34,524 bases of DNA from Pseudonocardia sulfidoxydans NBRC 16205 (GCF_007989085.1 NZ_BJVJ01000064.1:1-34524); one strand, 5' to 3'. Shown: positions 21,418 through 30,081, counted from the stretch's first letter. The notes: generated from the sequence alone by a model not told the origin. A program made the numbers and translations.

Positions 21418-22812
21418 GTGAGCCTGCGACTGCACGACACCGCGACCAGGGAGCAGCGCGACTTCGTCCCGCTGCGGGCCGGGACCGTGTCGATGTACGT
21501 CTGTGGGGCCACGGTGCAGGGCGTGCCGCACATCGGTCACGTCCGCAGCGGCCTCAACTACGACGTGCTGCGCCGCTGGCTGGCCCACACCGGGCACGAC
21601 GTCCTGTTGGTGCGCAACGTGACCGACATCGACGACAAGATTCTGCGCAAGGCCGCCGACGCCGGCCGCCCGTGGTGGGAGTGGGCGGCCACGCACGAGC
21701 GCGCCTTCTCGGCGGCGTACGACGCGCTGGGCTGCCTGCCCGCGTCGGTCGAGCCGCGAGCCACCGGCCACATCACGCAGATGGTCGAGCTGATGGAGCG
21801 GCTGGTCGAGCGCGGCCACGCCTACGCCGCGGGTGGCGACGTGTACTTCTCGGTGCGGTCGTTCCCGGAGTACGGGGCGCTGTCGGGGCAGAAGGTCGAC
21901 GACGTCGCGCAGGGCGAGGGCGACTGCGGCGACAAGCGCGACCCGCTCGACTTCACGCTCTGGAAGGGCGCCAAGCCGGGCGAGCCGTCGTGGCCGACCC
22001 CGTGGGGCGCAGGGCGTCCGGGCTGGCACCTGGAGTGCTCGGCGATGGCCACGGCCTATCTCGGCTCGGAGTTCGACATCCATGGCGGCGGGCTCGACCT
22101 GGTGTTCCCGCACCACGAGAACGAGCAGGCCCAGTCGCACGCGGCGGGCGACGGGTTCGCCCGCTACTGGCTGCACAACGCCTGGGTGACGATGGGCGGC
22201 GAGAAGATGTCCAAGTCGTTGGGCAACACGCTGTCGATCCCGGCCATGCTGCAGCGGGTGCGTGGCGTCGAGCTGCGCTACTACCTGGTGGGGCCGCACT
22301 ACCGGTCAGCGATCGAGTACTCGGATGCGGCGCTGGCCGAGTCGGTGTCGGCGTACCGGCGGATCGAGTCGTTCGTCGGCCGGGTCGCCGAGCGCATCGG
22401 CACGCCCGACGTCGCGGCCGAGGTTCCGGCCGAGTTCGCGGCCGCCCTCGACGACGACCTGGGCACGCCGGGCGCGCTGGCGGTCGTCCACAACACGGTG
22501 CGTGAGGGCAACTCCGCGCTCGACGCGGGCGACCGCGACGCGGCCCGCGCGGCAGCGGAGTCGGTGCGCGCCATGACCGGCGTGCTCGGACTCGACCCGC
22601 TCGACGAGAGGTGGGCGGCCGGCGGGTCGGACACGGCCGCCATCGCGGCGCTCGGCGCCCTGGTCGACGATCTGCTGGTCAAGCGGCAGGAGGCCCGCGC
22701 GAGCCGCGACTTCGCCGCCGCCGACGAGGTGCGCGACCGGCTCACCAGCGCGGGTATCGCGGTCGAGGACGGCCCCGACGGGCCGACCTGGTCGCTCAAG
22801 GACGTCCAGTGA
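21418..22812 (+). CDS. cysS: Cysteinyl-tRNA synthetase
   Basis: Charges tRNA-Cys. The 464-residue class I synthetase has CGATVQGVPHIGHVRSG (zinc-ligand Cys plus the HIGH motif), TDIDDKIL, HLECSAMA with the second zinc-ligand Cys, DIHGGGLDLVFPHHENE with the His and Glu ligands, and GEKMSKSLGN (KMSKS). It has a helical anticodon domain with DDDLGTPGAL and DFAAADEVRDRL. GTG 21418 is selected because a -10 lies directly upstream and the protein then starts as usual (MSLRLHDT). The upstream extension to 20965 crosses the VOC gene. rlmB follows after 35 bases, probably in the same transcript. Not to be confused with MshC, which has a similar core but works in mycothiol synthesis. Confidence 0.96.
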   Translation: MSLRLHDTATREQRDFVPLRAGTVSMYVCGATVQGVPHIGHVRSGLNYDVLRRWLAHTGHDVLLVRNVTDIDDKILRKAADAGRPWWEWAATHERAFSAAYDALGCLPASVEPRATGHITQMVELMERLVERGHAYAAGGDVYFSVRSFPEYGALSGQKVDDVAQGEGDCGDKRDPLDFTLWKGAKPGEPSWPTPWGAGRPGWHLECSAMATAYLGSEFDIHGGGLDLVFPHHENEQAQSHAAGDGFARYWLHNAWVTMGGEKMSKSLGNTLSIPAMLQRVRGVELRYYLVGPHYRSAIEYSDAALAESVSAYRRIESFVGRVAERIGTPDVAAEVPAEFAAALDDDLGTPGALAVVHNTVREGNSALDAGDRDAARAAAESVRAMTGVLGLDPLDERWAAGGSDTAAIAALGALVDDLLVKRQEARASRDFAAADEVRDRLTSAGIAVEDGPDGPTWSLKDVQ

Positions 22813-22847
22813 CGGTTCAGCTGTCGGTTCAGCGAGGTATCGGGTAG

Positions 22848-23837
22848 ATGGCGGGCAATTCCAGGCGACGCGGTGCGACCCGCAAGGACGGCACCAAGAA
22901 GGGTGCTGTCGTCGGTTCGGGCGGTCAGCGTCGTCGCGGCCTGACGGGCAAGGGTCCGACGCCGCCGGCGTCGTTGCGCCCCGGGCATCCGGCGGCGCGC
23001 AAGGCCGCCCGCGACGCGAAGGCGCAGGCCAAGGTCGCCGGCCGGCAGGGCGGGGGTGCGGGCAACCGCAGCCGGCGCGCGGGCGACGGTGAGACCCCGG
23101 AGACGGTGCTGGGGCGCAACCCCGTCGTGGAGTGCCTGCGCGCGGGTGCTCCCGCGACGGCGCTGCACGTCGCCGTCGGCGCGACGTCCGACGAGCGGGT
23201 GAAGGAGGCCGTGCACCTGGCGGCCGACGCCGGGATCTCCATCCTCGAGGTGCCCCGCAACGACCTCGACCGCATGGCCGGGGGCGCGCTGCACCAGGGT
23301 GTTGCGCTCGTCGTGCCGCCCTACGAGTACGCGCATCCCGACGAGCTGCTGGAGCTGGCGGGCGAGTCGGGTTCGCCCGCGCTGATCGCGGCGCTCGACG
23401 GCGTGACCGACCCGCGCAACCTCGGCGCGGTCGTCCGTTCGGTGAGTGCGTTCGGCGGGCACGGGGTCGTCGTCCCGCAGCGGCGGGCGGCGGGGATGAC
23501 GGCGGTGGCGTGGCGGACGTCGGCGGGGACGGCGGCGCGGCTGCCGGTGGCCCGTGCGACCAATCTGACCCGCTCCCTGCAGGAGTACGCCAACACGGGG
23601 CTGATGATCGCGGGCCTGGCGGCCGACGGCGACGTCTCGATCGATGATTTCGACCTCGCCGCCGATCCGCTGGTGCTGGTCGTGGGCTCGGAGGGCAAGG
23701 GCCTGTCGCGGCTGGTCCGCGAGACCTGCGATGTCACGGTGTCGATCCCGCTCGCGCGTGAGGTGGAGTCGCTGAACGCGTCGGTCGCCGCGGGTGTGGT
23801 GCTGGCGGAGGTCGCACGCCGCCGCCGGATCGGCTGA
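22848..23837 (+). CDS. rlmB: 23S rRNA 2'-O-methyltransferase, SpoU/TrmH family (RlmB-like)
   Basis: Uses S-adenosylmethionine to methylate a ribose 2'-OH, predicted to be G2251 of 23S rRNA. The 329-residue protein starts with a basic, disordered extension of about 85 residues rich in Arg, Lys and Gly. It continues with the substrate-binding domain (LGRNPVVECLRAG...) and the knotted SpoU domain, with motif 1 DGVTDPRNLGAVVRSVSAFG, motif 2 VLVVGSEGKGL and motif 3 VSIPLAREVESLNASVAAGVVL. The long basic tail is usual in actinobacterial members such as Rv3579c. It lies downstream of cysS and before a family B hairpin. The exact target base is inferred from family. Confidence 0.92.
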   Translation: MAGNSRRRGATRKDGTKKGAVVGSGGQRRRGLTGKGPTPPASLRPGHPAARKAARDAKAQAKVAGRQGGGAGNRSRRAGDGETPETVLGRNPVVECLRAGAPATALHVAVGATSDERVKEAVHLAADAGISILEVPRNDLDRMAGGALHQGVALVVPPYEYAHPDELLELAGESGSPALIAALDGVTDPRNLGAVVRSVSAFGGHGVVVPQRRAAGMTAVAWRTSAGTAARLPVARATNLTRSLQEYANTGLMIAGLAADGDVSIDDFDLAADPLVLVVGSEGKGLSRLVRETCDVTVSIPLAREVESLNASVAAGVVLAEVARRRRIG

Positions 23838-23848
23838 CTCGCCCAACC

Positions 23849-23899
23849 GCGCGCAACCTCACGGTCGTCCGGGCGCCCGGACGCGACCGTGAGGGTGCG
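23849..23899. terminator. Hairpin family B, copy 3 (bidirectional terminator)
   Basis: GCGCAACCTCACGGTCG (23851-23867) pairs with the strand ending at about 23899 with one mismatch. The middle is a second palindrome, TCCGGGCGCCCGGA (14 bp, no loop). It lies between convergent rlmB and znuB. The outer arm shares CCGCGCGCAACCTCAC with copies 1 and 2 but the inner part is different. Confidence 0.75.
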
Positions 23900-23907
23900 C
23901 CCGGGTT

Positions 23908-24762
23908 TCAGCCGGTGCGGACCTGGCCGCGGGTCCGGCCGACGAGGCGGCAGGCGAGGTAGCCGAGGAACGCGATCGTCGCGACGTAGCCGGAGATGGG
24001 CAGACCGGGTGCGAGCGACAGGATCGTGCCGCCGACCAGGGCGACCTCGGCGATGACCACGGCGAGGACCGTCGCGACCAGGGGGCTGGCGGTGACGCGG
24101 GCCGCGGCGGCGCCGGGGATGATCGTCACCGACAGCACCAGGATGGCGCCGACGATCGGCACGGCCAGCGCGGTGACGAGCGCGATGAGCACCGCGAACA
24201 GCGGCGACAGCAGCCGCACGGGCACGCCGCGGGCGACGGCGACCTCGGGGTCGGTGCTGGCGAACAGCAACGGCCGGTAGACGACGGCCATCGTCGCCAA
24301 CACCAATAATGTCACGATGACGAGAACCCAGAGGTTCGTGGAGTCGACCGACACGATCGAGCCCGTGAGCAGCCCGAACTTGTTCGACGCCCGCCCCGGA
24401 TACAGCGCCAGCAGCAGTACCCCGAGGCCCAGACCGAACGCCAGGACCACGCCGATCACGGAGTCGCGTTCGCGTTGACGCAGCCCGAGCAGGCCGAACA
24501 CCAGACCCGCCACGACGGCTCCGGCGACCGCGCCGACACTGACGCTCACCCCGACCAGCAACGCCGCGGCGCCGCCGGTGAACGCCAGCTCCGAGGTGCC
24601 GTGCACCGCGAAGCCCATGCCGCGCGCCACGATCAGCGGCGCGAGGACGCCCGCGGCGAGCCCGAGCAGGGCCGCGGCGAGCAGGGCGTTGTGCACGAAC
24701 GGCTGGCCCAGCAGCTCGGCCGTCCCGTCGAAGGTGAAGAGCTTGTCGAGGATCTCGTTCAC
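23908..24762 (-). CDS. znuB: Zinc ABC transporter permease
   Basis: The integral membrane subunit of a metal importer (ABC-3 family). The 284-residue protein is mostly hydrophobic, with about eight or nine membrane segments, starting near LLAAALLGLAAGVLAPLIV. Conserved features include the MGFAVHGTSELAFTGGAAALL segment and the VPIVGAILVLSVTIIPGAAAARVT region typical of ZnuB/MntB/TroC permeases. The start GTG 24762 overlaps the znuC stop in GTGA. Much of the longer open frame beyond this point is the shadow of znuC. Zinc rather than manganese is inferred from the Zur-like box before znuA. Confidence 0.92.
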   Translation of the reverse strand: MNEILDKLFTFDGTAELLGQPFVHNALLAAALLGLAAGVLAPLIVARGMGFAVHGTSELAFTGGAAALLVGVSVSVGAVAGAVVAGLVFGLLGLRQRERDSVIGVVLAFGLGLGVLLLALYPGRASNKFGLLTGSIVSVDSTNLWVLVIVTLLVLATMAVVYRPLLFASTDPEVAVARGVPVRLLSPLFAVLIALVTALAVPIVGAILVLSVTIIPGAAAARVTASPLVATVLAVVIAEVALVGGTILSLAPGLPISGYVATIAFLGYLACRLVGRTRGQVRTG

Positions 24763-25607
24763 GGGGCGACGGCCTCTTCCGCCGGGGCGACGGCGCCGTG
24801 GCAGTGCCCGGACTCCTCGACGCCGACGACGACCAGCCGCTCCCGCACGCGCAGGACCTCGACGTCGGTGCGGTAGAGCTCCGAGAGCGTCTCCGACGTC
24901 ATCACCTCGTCGGGCGTGCCGAACCGGAACCTGCCGTCGACCAGGTAGAGCACCCGGTCGACGAGCGGCAGGATCGGGTTGATCTCGTGCGTCACGAACA
25001 GGACGGCCGTCCCCGCGGTGCGGCGGCGCTCGTCGATGAGCCGGCTGACCGTGCGCTGGTGGGCGAGGTCGAGCGAGAGCAGCGGCTCGTCGCACAGCAG
25101 GACCCGCGGGTCGCCGACGAGCGCCTGCGCCACCCGCAGCCGTTGCTGCTCGCCGCCGGAGAGCCGGCCGACGGGCGCGTGGGCGTAGCCGGTGGCGCCG
25201 ACGGCGGCGAGTGCCTCGTCGACCCGGCGGGCGCGCCGGCGGCGACCACCCAGGCCGAGGCCGAGGTGGTGCCCGTCGAGCCCGAGACCGACGAGGTCGC
25301 GCGCCCGCAGCGGGACGTCCTCGGGGATCGCCTTCTGCTGCGGGATGTACCCGATGCCCTCGCCGCCGCGGCGGACGTGGTGCCCGTCGACGAGCACCTC
25401 GCCCGCCTGCACCGGCTGCAGCCCGAGCAGGACGCGCAGCAGCGTCGTCTTCCCGGATCCGTTGGGGCCCAGGACCGCGACGAACTCGCCGCCGGGAATC
25501 TCGAGGTCGAGCCCCTCCCACAGGGTGCGTGTCCCGAACCGCACGGTGGCGCCCCGCAGTTCGACGGCGGCGGGTTCGCGGCCGTCGGCGGAGTGCGGGC
25601 GGGTCAT
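24759..25607 (-). CDS. znuC: Zinc ABC transporter ATPase
   Basis: The cytoplasmic ATPase that drives metal import. It has Walker A GPNGSGKTT, Q-loop YIPQQ, signature LSGGEQQRLRVA, Walker B VLLCDEPLLSLD and the switch His in FVTHEINP. About 20 Gly/Arg-rich residues (GLGLGGRRRRARR) interrupt the helical domain. The C-terminus carries EESGHCHGAVAP, a short His-Cys-His patch that could sense or bind metal. ATG 25607 (282 residues) is preferred because GGGAAGG lies just upstream; ATG 25631 overlaps the znuA stop in ATGA and is also possible. Gene order is znuA, znuC, znuB, all overlapping or nearly so. Confidence 0.93.
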   Translation of the reverse strand: MTRPHSADGREPAAVELRGATVRFGTRTLWEGLDLEIPGGEFVAVLGPNGSGKTTLLRVLLGLQPVQAGEVLVDGHHVRRGGEGIGYIPQQKAIPEDVPLRARDLVGLGLDGHHLGLGLGGRRRRARRVDEALAAVGATGYAHAPVGRLSGGEQQRLRVAQALVGDPRVLLCDEPLLSLDLAHQRTVSRLIDERRRTAGTAVLFVTHEINPILPLVDRVLYLVDGRFRFGTPDEVMTSETLSELYRTDVEVLRVRERLVVVGVEESGHCHGAVAPAEEAVAP

Positions 25608-25627
25608 CGCACCTTCCCGGAGAAGGG

Positions 25628-26563
25628 TCATCCGAGCGCCGTGGTGAGCGCGTCGATCTGCTGGGACTGCCACGAAACGTAGTCGGTCACTCCGGCGGGC
25701 AGCGTCTCGGTCACCTTGACGACGGGCACGCCCGCCGCGCCGGCGGCCTGCTCGACCTGCTGGGTGGCCGGGCTCTCGGTCTGGGCGTTGGAGACGAGGA
25801 CCTTCGCGACGCCGCCGCCGAACACCGCGAGGGTCTCCTGCAGGACGGCGGCGGGCGGGTCGTTGCCTTCCTCGACGGCCTCGGAGAACGCTTCGGGGGT
25901 GACGTTCTTCAGCCCGGCGGCCTCGACCATGTAGAGCGGGACGGGCTCGGTGATGGCGACGGCGGTGCCGTCGTGCGTCGTCTTGATCGCGTCGAGCTTC
26001 GCGGTCAGCCCGTCGATCTTCGTGCCGAACGCGGCGGCGTTGGCGGTGTAGGTCGCGGCACCGGCGGCGTCGACCTTGCCGAGGTCGGCGGCCAGGGTGT
26101 CGGCGAGCTTCTTCATCGTCGGCAGGCTGTACCAGACGTGCTCGTTGAACTCCTCGCCCGCCGGGACCTGCGCCTCCAGGCCGGACAGGGCGGAGACGTC
26201 GATGGTCTGTGGCTCGGTCTCGGCGGAGTCGACGAGCTTCGTCGCGAAGTCGTCGTAGTGCGCGCCGTTGACGACGACGATCGCCGCCTTGCCGACGGCG
26301 AGCGCGTCGGCGGGGGTGGTCTCGTACTCGTGGGGGTCCTTGGCGGGGTCGTCGATGATCGAGGTGACGTCGACGCGGTCGCCGCCGACGGCGCGGACGA
26401 CCGAGCCGTAGACGTCGGTCGAGGCGACGACCGCGACCTTGCCGCCGGCGTCGCCGGTGGTGGTGGGTGAGGCGGGGGTGTTGCTGCCGCTGCCACAGGC
26501 GGCGAGCACGGCCGCGGCGAGGAGTGCGCCACCGAGGGTGGTGGCGACGCGGCGCAGGGTCAT
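25628..26563 (-). CDS. znuA: Zinc-binding lipoprotein of an ABC importer
   Basis: The extracytoplasmic substrate-binding component (cluster A-I, ZnuA/TroA type). The 311-residue protein has a lipoprotein signal peptide with lipobox LAAC (Cys23) and then a Ser/Thr/Pro linker. It has metal-site residues at DPHEYET (first His), NGAHYDDF, EEFNEHVWYSLP (second His) and a third ligand region around SNAQTESPATQQ. The His-rich flexible loop of enteric ZnuA is absent; the equivalent stretch near residues 100-115 is Glu/Thr-rich. Choosing ATG 26563 over 26581 gives a clean signal peptide. A Zur-like palindrome lies 37 bases upstream. It is the first gene of the importer operon. Confidence 0.93.
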   Translation of the reverse strand: MTLRRVATTLGGALLAAAVLAACGSGSNTPASPTTTGDAGGKVAVVASTDVYGSVVRAVGGDRVDVTSIIDDPAKDPHEYETTPADALAVGKAAIVVVNGAHYDDFATKLVDSAETEPQTIDVSALSGLEAQVPAGEEFNEHVWYSLPTMKKLADTLAADLGKVDAAGAATYTANAAAFGTKIDGLTAKLDAIKTTHDGTAVAITEPVPLYMVEAAGLKNVTPEAFSEAVEEGNDPPAAVLQETLAVFGGGVAKVLVSNAQTESPATQQVEQAAGAAGVPVVKVTETLPAGVTDYVSWQSQQIDALTTALG

Positions 26564-26599
26564 GTCGGGGCTCCGTATCAACGAGTGCGCATATCTGTA

Positions 26600-26616
26600 T
26601 TGAAAACCGTTGTCAA
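26600..26616 (-). promoter_or_regulatory. Zur-type operator before znuA
   Basis: TTGAAAACCGTTGTCAA is an imperfect dyad very like the actinobacterial Zur box (TGAAAATNATTTTCA type). On the minus strand its TTGACA half could also be the -35 of znuA, so bound Zur would block transcription when zinc is sufficient. The local sequence is unusually AT-rich for this genome. Confidence 0.7.
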
Positions 26617-26718
26617 TTCACTCTACAGTGGCACTCGGTCAGAAACGCAACGATCGTCCGGCCCCGAATGCGATGACGCCCACTGCCCCCGGACTTTGTG
26701 CTGCGCCACCCGTCTGGC

Positions 26719-26724
26719 TAGGTT
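26719..26724 (+). promoter_or_regulatory. Candidate -10 (leaderless) of the LacI-type regulator
   Basis: TAGGTT ends six bases before ATG 26731; no ribosome site is present before the ATG. Confidence 0.4.
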
Positions 26725-26730
26725 CGGGGC

Positions 26731-27828
26731 ATGTCCCAGCCCAACGCGCGCAGGCCTGCCACGCTGGCATCCCTCGCCGCCGAGCTGGGGGTGTCGAGGA
26801 CCACCGTGTCCAACGCCTACAACCGGCCCGACCAGCTGTCGGCGACGCTGCGTGCACGGGTACTCGAGGCAGCCCGCCGTCTGGGCTACCCCGGACCCGA
26901 CCCCGTCGCCCGGTCGCTGCGCACCCGCCGCGCCGGTGCCGTCGGGCTCCTCCTCACCGAGGCGCTCTCCTACGCCTTCCGCGACCCCGTGGCCACCGGC
27001 TTCCTCGAAGGCCTCGCACTCGCGTGCGAACAGGCCGGCCAGGGTCTGCTCCTCATCCCCGTCAGCCCGTCGCAGCCCGACGTCACCACGGTGCACCAGG
27101 CGGGCGTCGACGGGTTCGTCGTCTACTCCGTCCGCGAGGACGACCCGCACTTCCTCGCCGTCCTCGAACGCCCGGTCCCGACCGTCGTCTGCGACCAGCC
27201 CGTCGGCATCGACGGCGTCGACCGCGTCGGCATCGACGACCGGGCCGCCATGCTCGGCATGGCCCGCCACCTCACCGGGCTCGGCCACCGCCGCATCGGC
27301 GTGCTCTGCATGCGCCTGGGCCCCGACGCCCAGGACGGCCGCGCCGACCTCCTCCGCCAGGAACAGACGTCCTACCCCGTGCAGCGAGCCCGGATCGGCG
27401 GCCTGCGCGAAGGGTTCGCCGAGGCCGGCGTCGACTGGGCCGACGTACCCGTCCACGAACGTTTCGAGCACTCCGTCGACGCCGGTGAGGCCGCCGCCGC
27501 CGAGCTCCTCGCCACGCACCCGGGCATCACCGCGCTGGTCTGCACCTCCGACATCCTCGCCCTCGGCGCCCTGCGCCACGCCACCGCGCGCGGCCTCGCC
27601 GTTCCCGACGACCTCACGATCACCGGTTTCGACGGCGTCCCCGAGGCCGAACGGGCCGGGCTCACCACCATCCGCCAGCCGGTGCGGGAGAAGGGCCAGG
27701 TCGCCGGCGAGCTGCTGCTCGAACGCGGCGAACGCAACCGTCCCCGCCAGGTCGTGCTGCCCACCGAGCTCGTCGTCGGCACCACCAGCAAGGGCCCCCG
27801 CGAGGCGCGGTTCTTCTCGGGCTGGTGA
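26731..27828 (+). CDS. LacI-family transcription regulator (Rv3575c-like)
   Basis: The 365-residue repressor-type regulator has an N-terminal helix-turn-helix (TLASLAAELGVSRTTVSNAYN, residues 11-31) and a hinge helix with DPVARSLRTRRAGAVGLLL. It has a periplasmic-binding-protein-like effector domain of two lobes (about residues 70-340) with ITGFDGVPEAERAGLTTIRQP near the C-terminus. The ligand is usually a sugar or nucleoside and cannot be read from the sequence. It is transcribed towards otsB and ends one base before the otsB stop. Control of the trehalose genes is possible from location, but they are convergent rather than divergent, which weakens that idea. Confidence 0.92.
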   Translation: MSQPNARRPATLASLAAELGVSRTTVSNAYNRPDQLSATLRARVLEAARRLGYPGPDPVARSLRTRRAGAVGLLLTEALSYAFRDPVATGFLEGLALACEQAGQGLLLIPVSPSQPDVTTVHQAGVDGFVVYSVREDDPHFLAVLERPVPTVVCDQPVGIDGVDRVGIDDRAAMLGMARHLTGLGHRRIGVLCMRLGPDAQDGRADLLRQEQTSYPVQRARIGGLREGFAEAGVDWADVPVHERFEHSVDAGEAAAAELLATHPGITALVCTSDILALGALRHATARGLAVPDDLTITGFDGVPEAERAGLTTIRQPVREKGQVAGELLLERGERNRPRQVVLPTELVVGTTSKGPREARFFSGW

Positions 27829-27829
27829 G

Positions 27830-28600
27830 TCAGCGCGCTGCGCGGGCGTCGCGCAGCACGCCCAGCACGCGGGACACGGCCACCGGGTCGGGCACCCGGA
27901 ACGCCGCGGCGGTCGGGCCCTCGCCCACCTTGATGCCGACGTCGCCGTCCCCGAGCCGGGCGAACCCGGTCTCGTCGGTGACGTCGTCGCCCGCGAAGAG
28001 GACGGCGTCGGCACCGGTGCGGGCGCGCAGGACGTCGATCGCGCCGCCCTTGCTCACCTCGACCACCGCGAGGTCGATGACGGCCTTGCCCTCGATCGCG
28101 TCGACACCCGGCGCTGCGGCGGGCCCGGACCGCACCGCGGCGAGCACCCGCTCGCCGACGTCGGGCGCCGCGTTGCGCACGTGTACCGCGGCCCCGGCGG
28201 GCTTGCGTTCCAGCGCGACCCCGGGCGCGCCGTCGATCAGCTTCTCCAGCTCGGTGAGCAGGTCGGCCCGCCGCGTCCGCTGCGCGTCGTCGAGCAGGTC
28301 GGTGCCCGAGTCGGAGAACTCCCCGCCGTGGCTGCCGACCAGCACCAGCGGCGACCCGAAGCCCGACACCGTGCGCAGGTCGTCGAGGCCGCGGCCCGAG
28401 ACCAGGGCGACGGTCGTGTCCCGCAGACCCGCCAGGCCCTCGACCGCGCGCGCCGACTCCGGCAGCGGCCGAGCGTCGGACGGCACTGCGACGATGGGCG
28501 ACAGCACCCCGTCGAAGTCGAGCGCCACGAGCAGCCGCGGCACCGACGCGACCCGACGCAGCGCCTCCTCCAGGCCGATGTCCACGACGGCGTCAGTCAT
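27830..28600 (-). CDS. otsB: Trehalose-6-phosphate phosphatase
   Basis: Dephosphorylates trehalose 6-phosphate to trehalose. The 256-residue HAD-family enzyme has motif I DFDGVLSPI with the nucleophile Asp, ALVSGRGLDDL, VGSHGGEF, the VSKGGAIDVLR lysine region and FAGDDVTDETGF (motif IV). It is a single-domain enzyme, unlike the much longer mycobacterial OtsB1. It overlaps otsA by eight bases (28593-28600), so trehalose synthesis is coupled. Its stop is separated from the convergent LacI-family gene by one base (TGAGTCA), leaving no room for a terminator. Confidence 0.95.
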   Translation of the reverse strand: MTDAVVDIGLEEALRRVASVPRLLVALDFDGVLSPIVAVPSDARPLPESARAVEGLAGLRDTTVALVSGRGLDDLRTVSGFGSPLVLVGSHGGEFSDSGTDLLDDAQRTRRADLLTELEKLIDGAPGVALERKPAGAAVHVRNAAPDVGERVLAAVRSGPAAAPGVDAIEGKAVIDLAVVEVSKGGAIDVLRARTGADAVLFAGDDVTDETGFARLGDGDVGIKVGEGPTAAAFRVPDPVAVSRVLGVLRDARAAR

Positions 28601-30029
28601 CGGTGGGGGCCGGCAGGCCGAGGGTGTCGAGGAACGAGCGCGCCCAGCGGTCGACGTCGTGCGTCATCACCTGGCGGCGCAACGCCTTCATCCGCTTGCG
28701 GTTCTCCTCGGCAGGAGCGTTGATCGCCTCGGCGATCGTCGCCTTGATGCCGTCGGTGTCGTGCGGGTTGACGAGGTACGCCTGCGTCATCTCGACGGCC
28801 GCGCCCGCGAACTCCGACAGCACCAGCGCGCCGCCGAGGTCGTAGCGGCAGGCCACGTACTCCTTGGCGACGAGGTTCATCCCGTCGCGCAGCGGCGTCA
28901 CCAGCATGACGTCGGCGGCCAGGAAGAACGCCGCCAACTCCCTGCGCGGCAACGCCTGGTGCAGGTAGTGCACCGCCGGATGGCCGACGCGGGCGTACTC
29001 GCCGTTGATCCGACCGACCGTCAGCTCGATGTCGTCGCGCATCTGCTGGTAGTGCTCGACACGCTCGCGACTCGGCGTCGCCAGCTGGATCATGACGGTG
29101 TCGTCGGACTCGAGGGTGCCCTCGGCGAGCAGCTCGTGGAACGCCTTGAGCCGGACGTCGATGCCCTTGGTGTAGTCGAGCCGGTCGACGCCCAGCAGCA
29201 CCCGCCGCGGCTCGCCCAGATCGGCACGGATCTCCGCGGCCCGCTTCTGGACGTCCTCGTCGTGGGCCAGCTCGTCGAGCGCCGCGGCGTCGATCGAGAT
29301 CGGGAACGCCCCGATCTTCACCTTCCGGTCGCCGACGACGACCTCGCTGCGCCCGGACCCGGCCTGCGCGTCGCCGAGGCGCAGCGCGAGGGAGCGGAAG
29401 TTGCGGGCGCCGCCGGCGGTGTGGAACCCGACGAGGTCGGCACCGAGCAGCCCTTCGACGATCTCGCGCCGCCACGGCAGCTGCAGGAACAGCTCTGTGG
29501 GCGGGAACGGGATGTGCAGGAAGAAGCCGATCCGCAGGTCGGGGCGCAGCTCGCGGAGCGCGGCGGGCAGCAGCTGCAGCTGGTAGTCCTGGATCCAGAT
29601 CGTCGCGCCCTGGGCGGCCACCTCGGCGACGGCCTCGGCGAACCGCTGGTTGACCTTCACGTAGGCGCGCCACCAGTGCCGGTGGAAGGCCGGCGGGGCG
29701 ACGACGTCGTGATACAGCGGCCACAGGGTGCCGTTGGAGAAGCCCTCGTAGTAGTTCTCGACCTCGTCGGCCGTGAGCATCACGGGGTGCAGCTGCAGGC
29801 CGTCCTCGACCAGCGGCTCGACCTCGGCGTCGGCCAGCCCGGGCCAGCCGACCCACGCCCCCTCGCGGCTGCGCAGCATCGGCTCCAGGGCCGTGACCAG
29901 GCCACCGGGGCTGCGCTTCCAGCGGGTGGTCCCGTCGGGCAGCTTCTCCAGGTCCACGGGCAGCCGGTTCGCGACGACGACGAACTCGGCACCCGGAAGC
30001 TCGGTGCCCTCGGCTGTCTCGGTGGCCAA
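28593..30029 (-). CDS. otsA: Trehalose-6-phosphate synthase
   Basis: Transfers glucose from a nucleotide sugar (UDP- or ADP-glucose) to glucose 6-phosphate. The 478-residue GT20 enzyme shows VVVANRLPVDL, SPGGLVTALEPML (glycine loop), IWIQDYQLQLLP, LHIPFPPTELF, GVDRLDYTKGIDVRLKAF and LRDGMNLVAKEYVA. The start is TTG 30029 with GGAGGG immediately upstream (30034-30039); no ATG or GTG in frame has a better site. It is the first gene of the otsA-otsB pair. Trehalose serves as a stress solute and, in mycolate-forming relatives, a carrier for mycolates. Pseudonocardiales lack mycolates, so a solute role is likely if the host is one. Confidence 0.95.
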   Translation of the reverse strand: MATETAEGTELPGAEFVVVANRLPVDLEKLPDGTTRWKRSPGGLVTALEPMLRSREGAWVGWPGLADAEVEPLVEDGLQLHPVMLTADEVENYYEGFSNGTLWPLYHDVVAPPAFHRHWWRAYVKVNQRFAEAVAEVAAQGATIWIQDYQLQLLPAALRELRPDLRIGFFLHIPFPPTELFLQLPWRREIVEGLLGADLVGFHTAGGARNFRSLALRLGDAQAGSGRSEVVVGDRKVKIGAFPISIDAAALDELAHDEDVQKRAAEIRADLGEPRRVLLGVDRLDYTKGIDVRLKAFHELLAEGTLESDDTVMIQLATPSRERVEHYQQMRDDIELTVGRINGEYARVGHPAVHYLHQALPRRELAAFFLAADVMLVTPLRDGMNLVAKEYVACRYDLGGALVLSEFAGAAVEMTQAYLVNPHDTDGIKATIAEAINAPAEENRKRMKALRRQVMTHDVDRWARSFLDTLGLPAPTDD

Positions 30030-30081
30030 ATCACCCTCCAGGCGGGCGCGGCCGGAGGCGCCGCGGACCCGGTACCGGAGA

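Noticed and set aside
21322..22299. N-terminal extension of the VOC gene, or a fused larger protein opposite cysS
   Set aside because: The extension is antisense to well-conserved CysRS motifs and has no family pattern. ATG 21321 gives a normal VOC protein.
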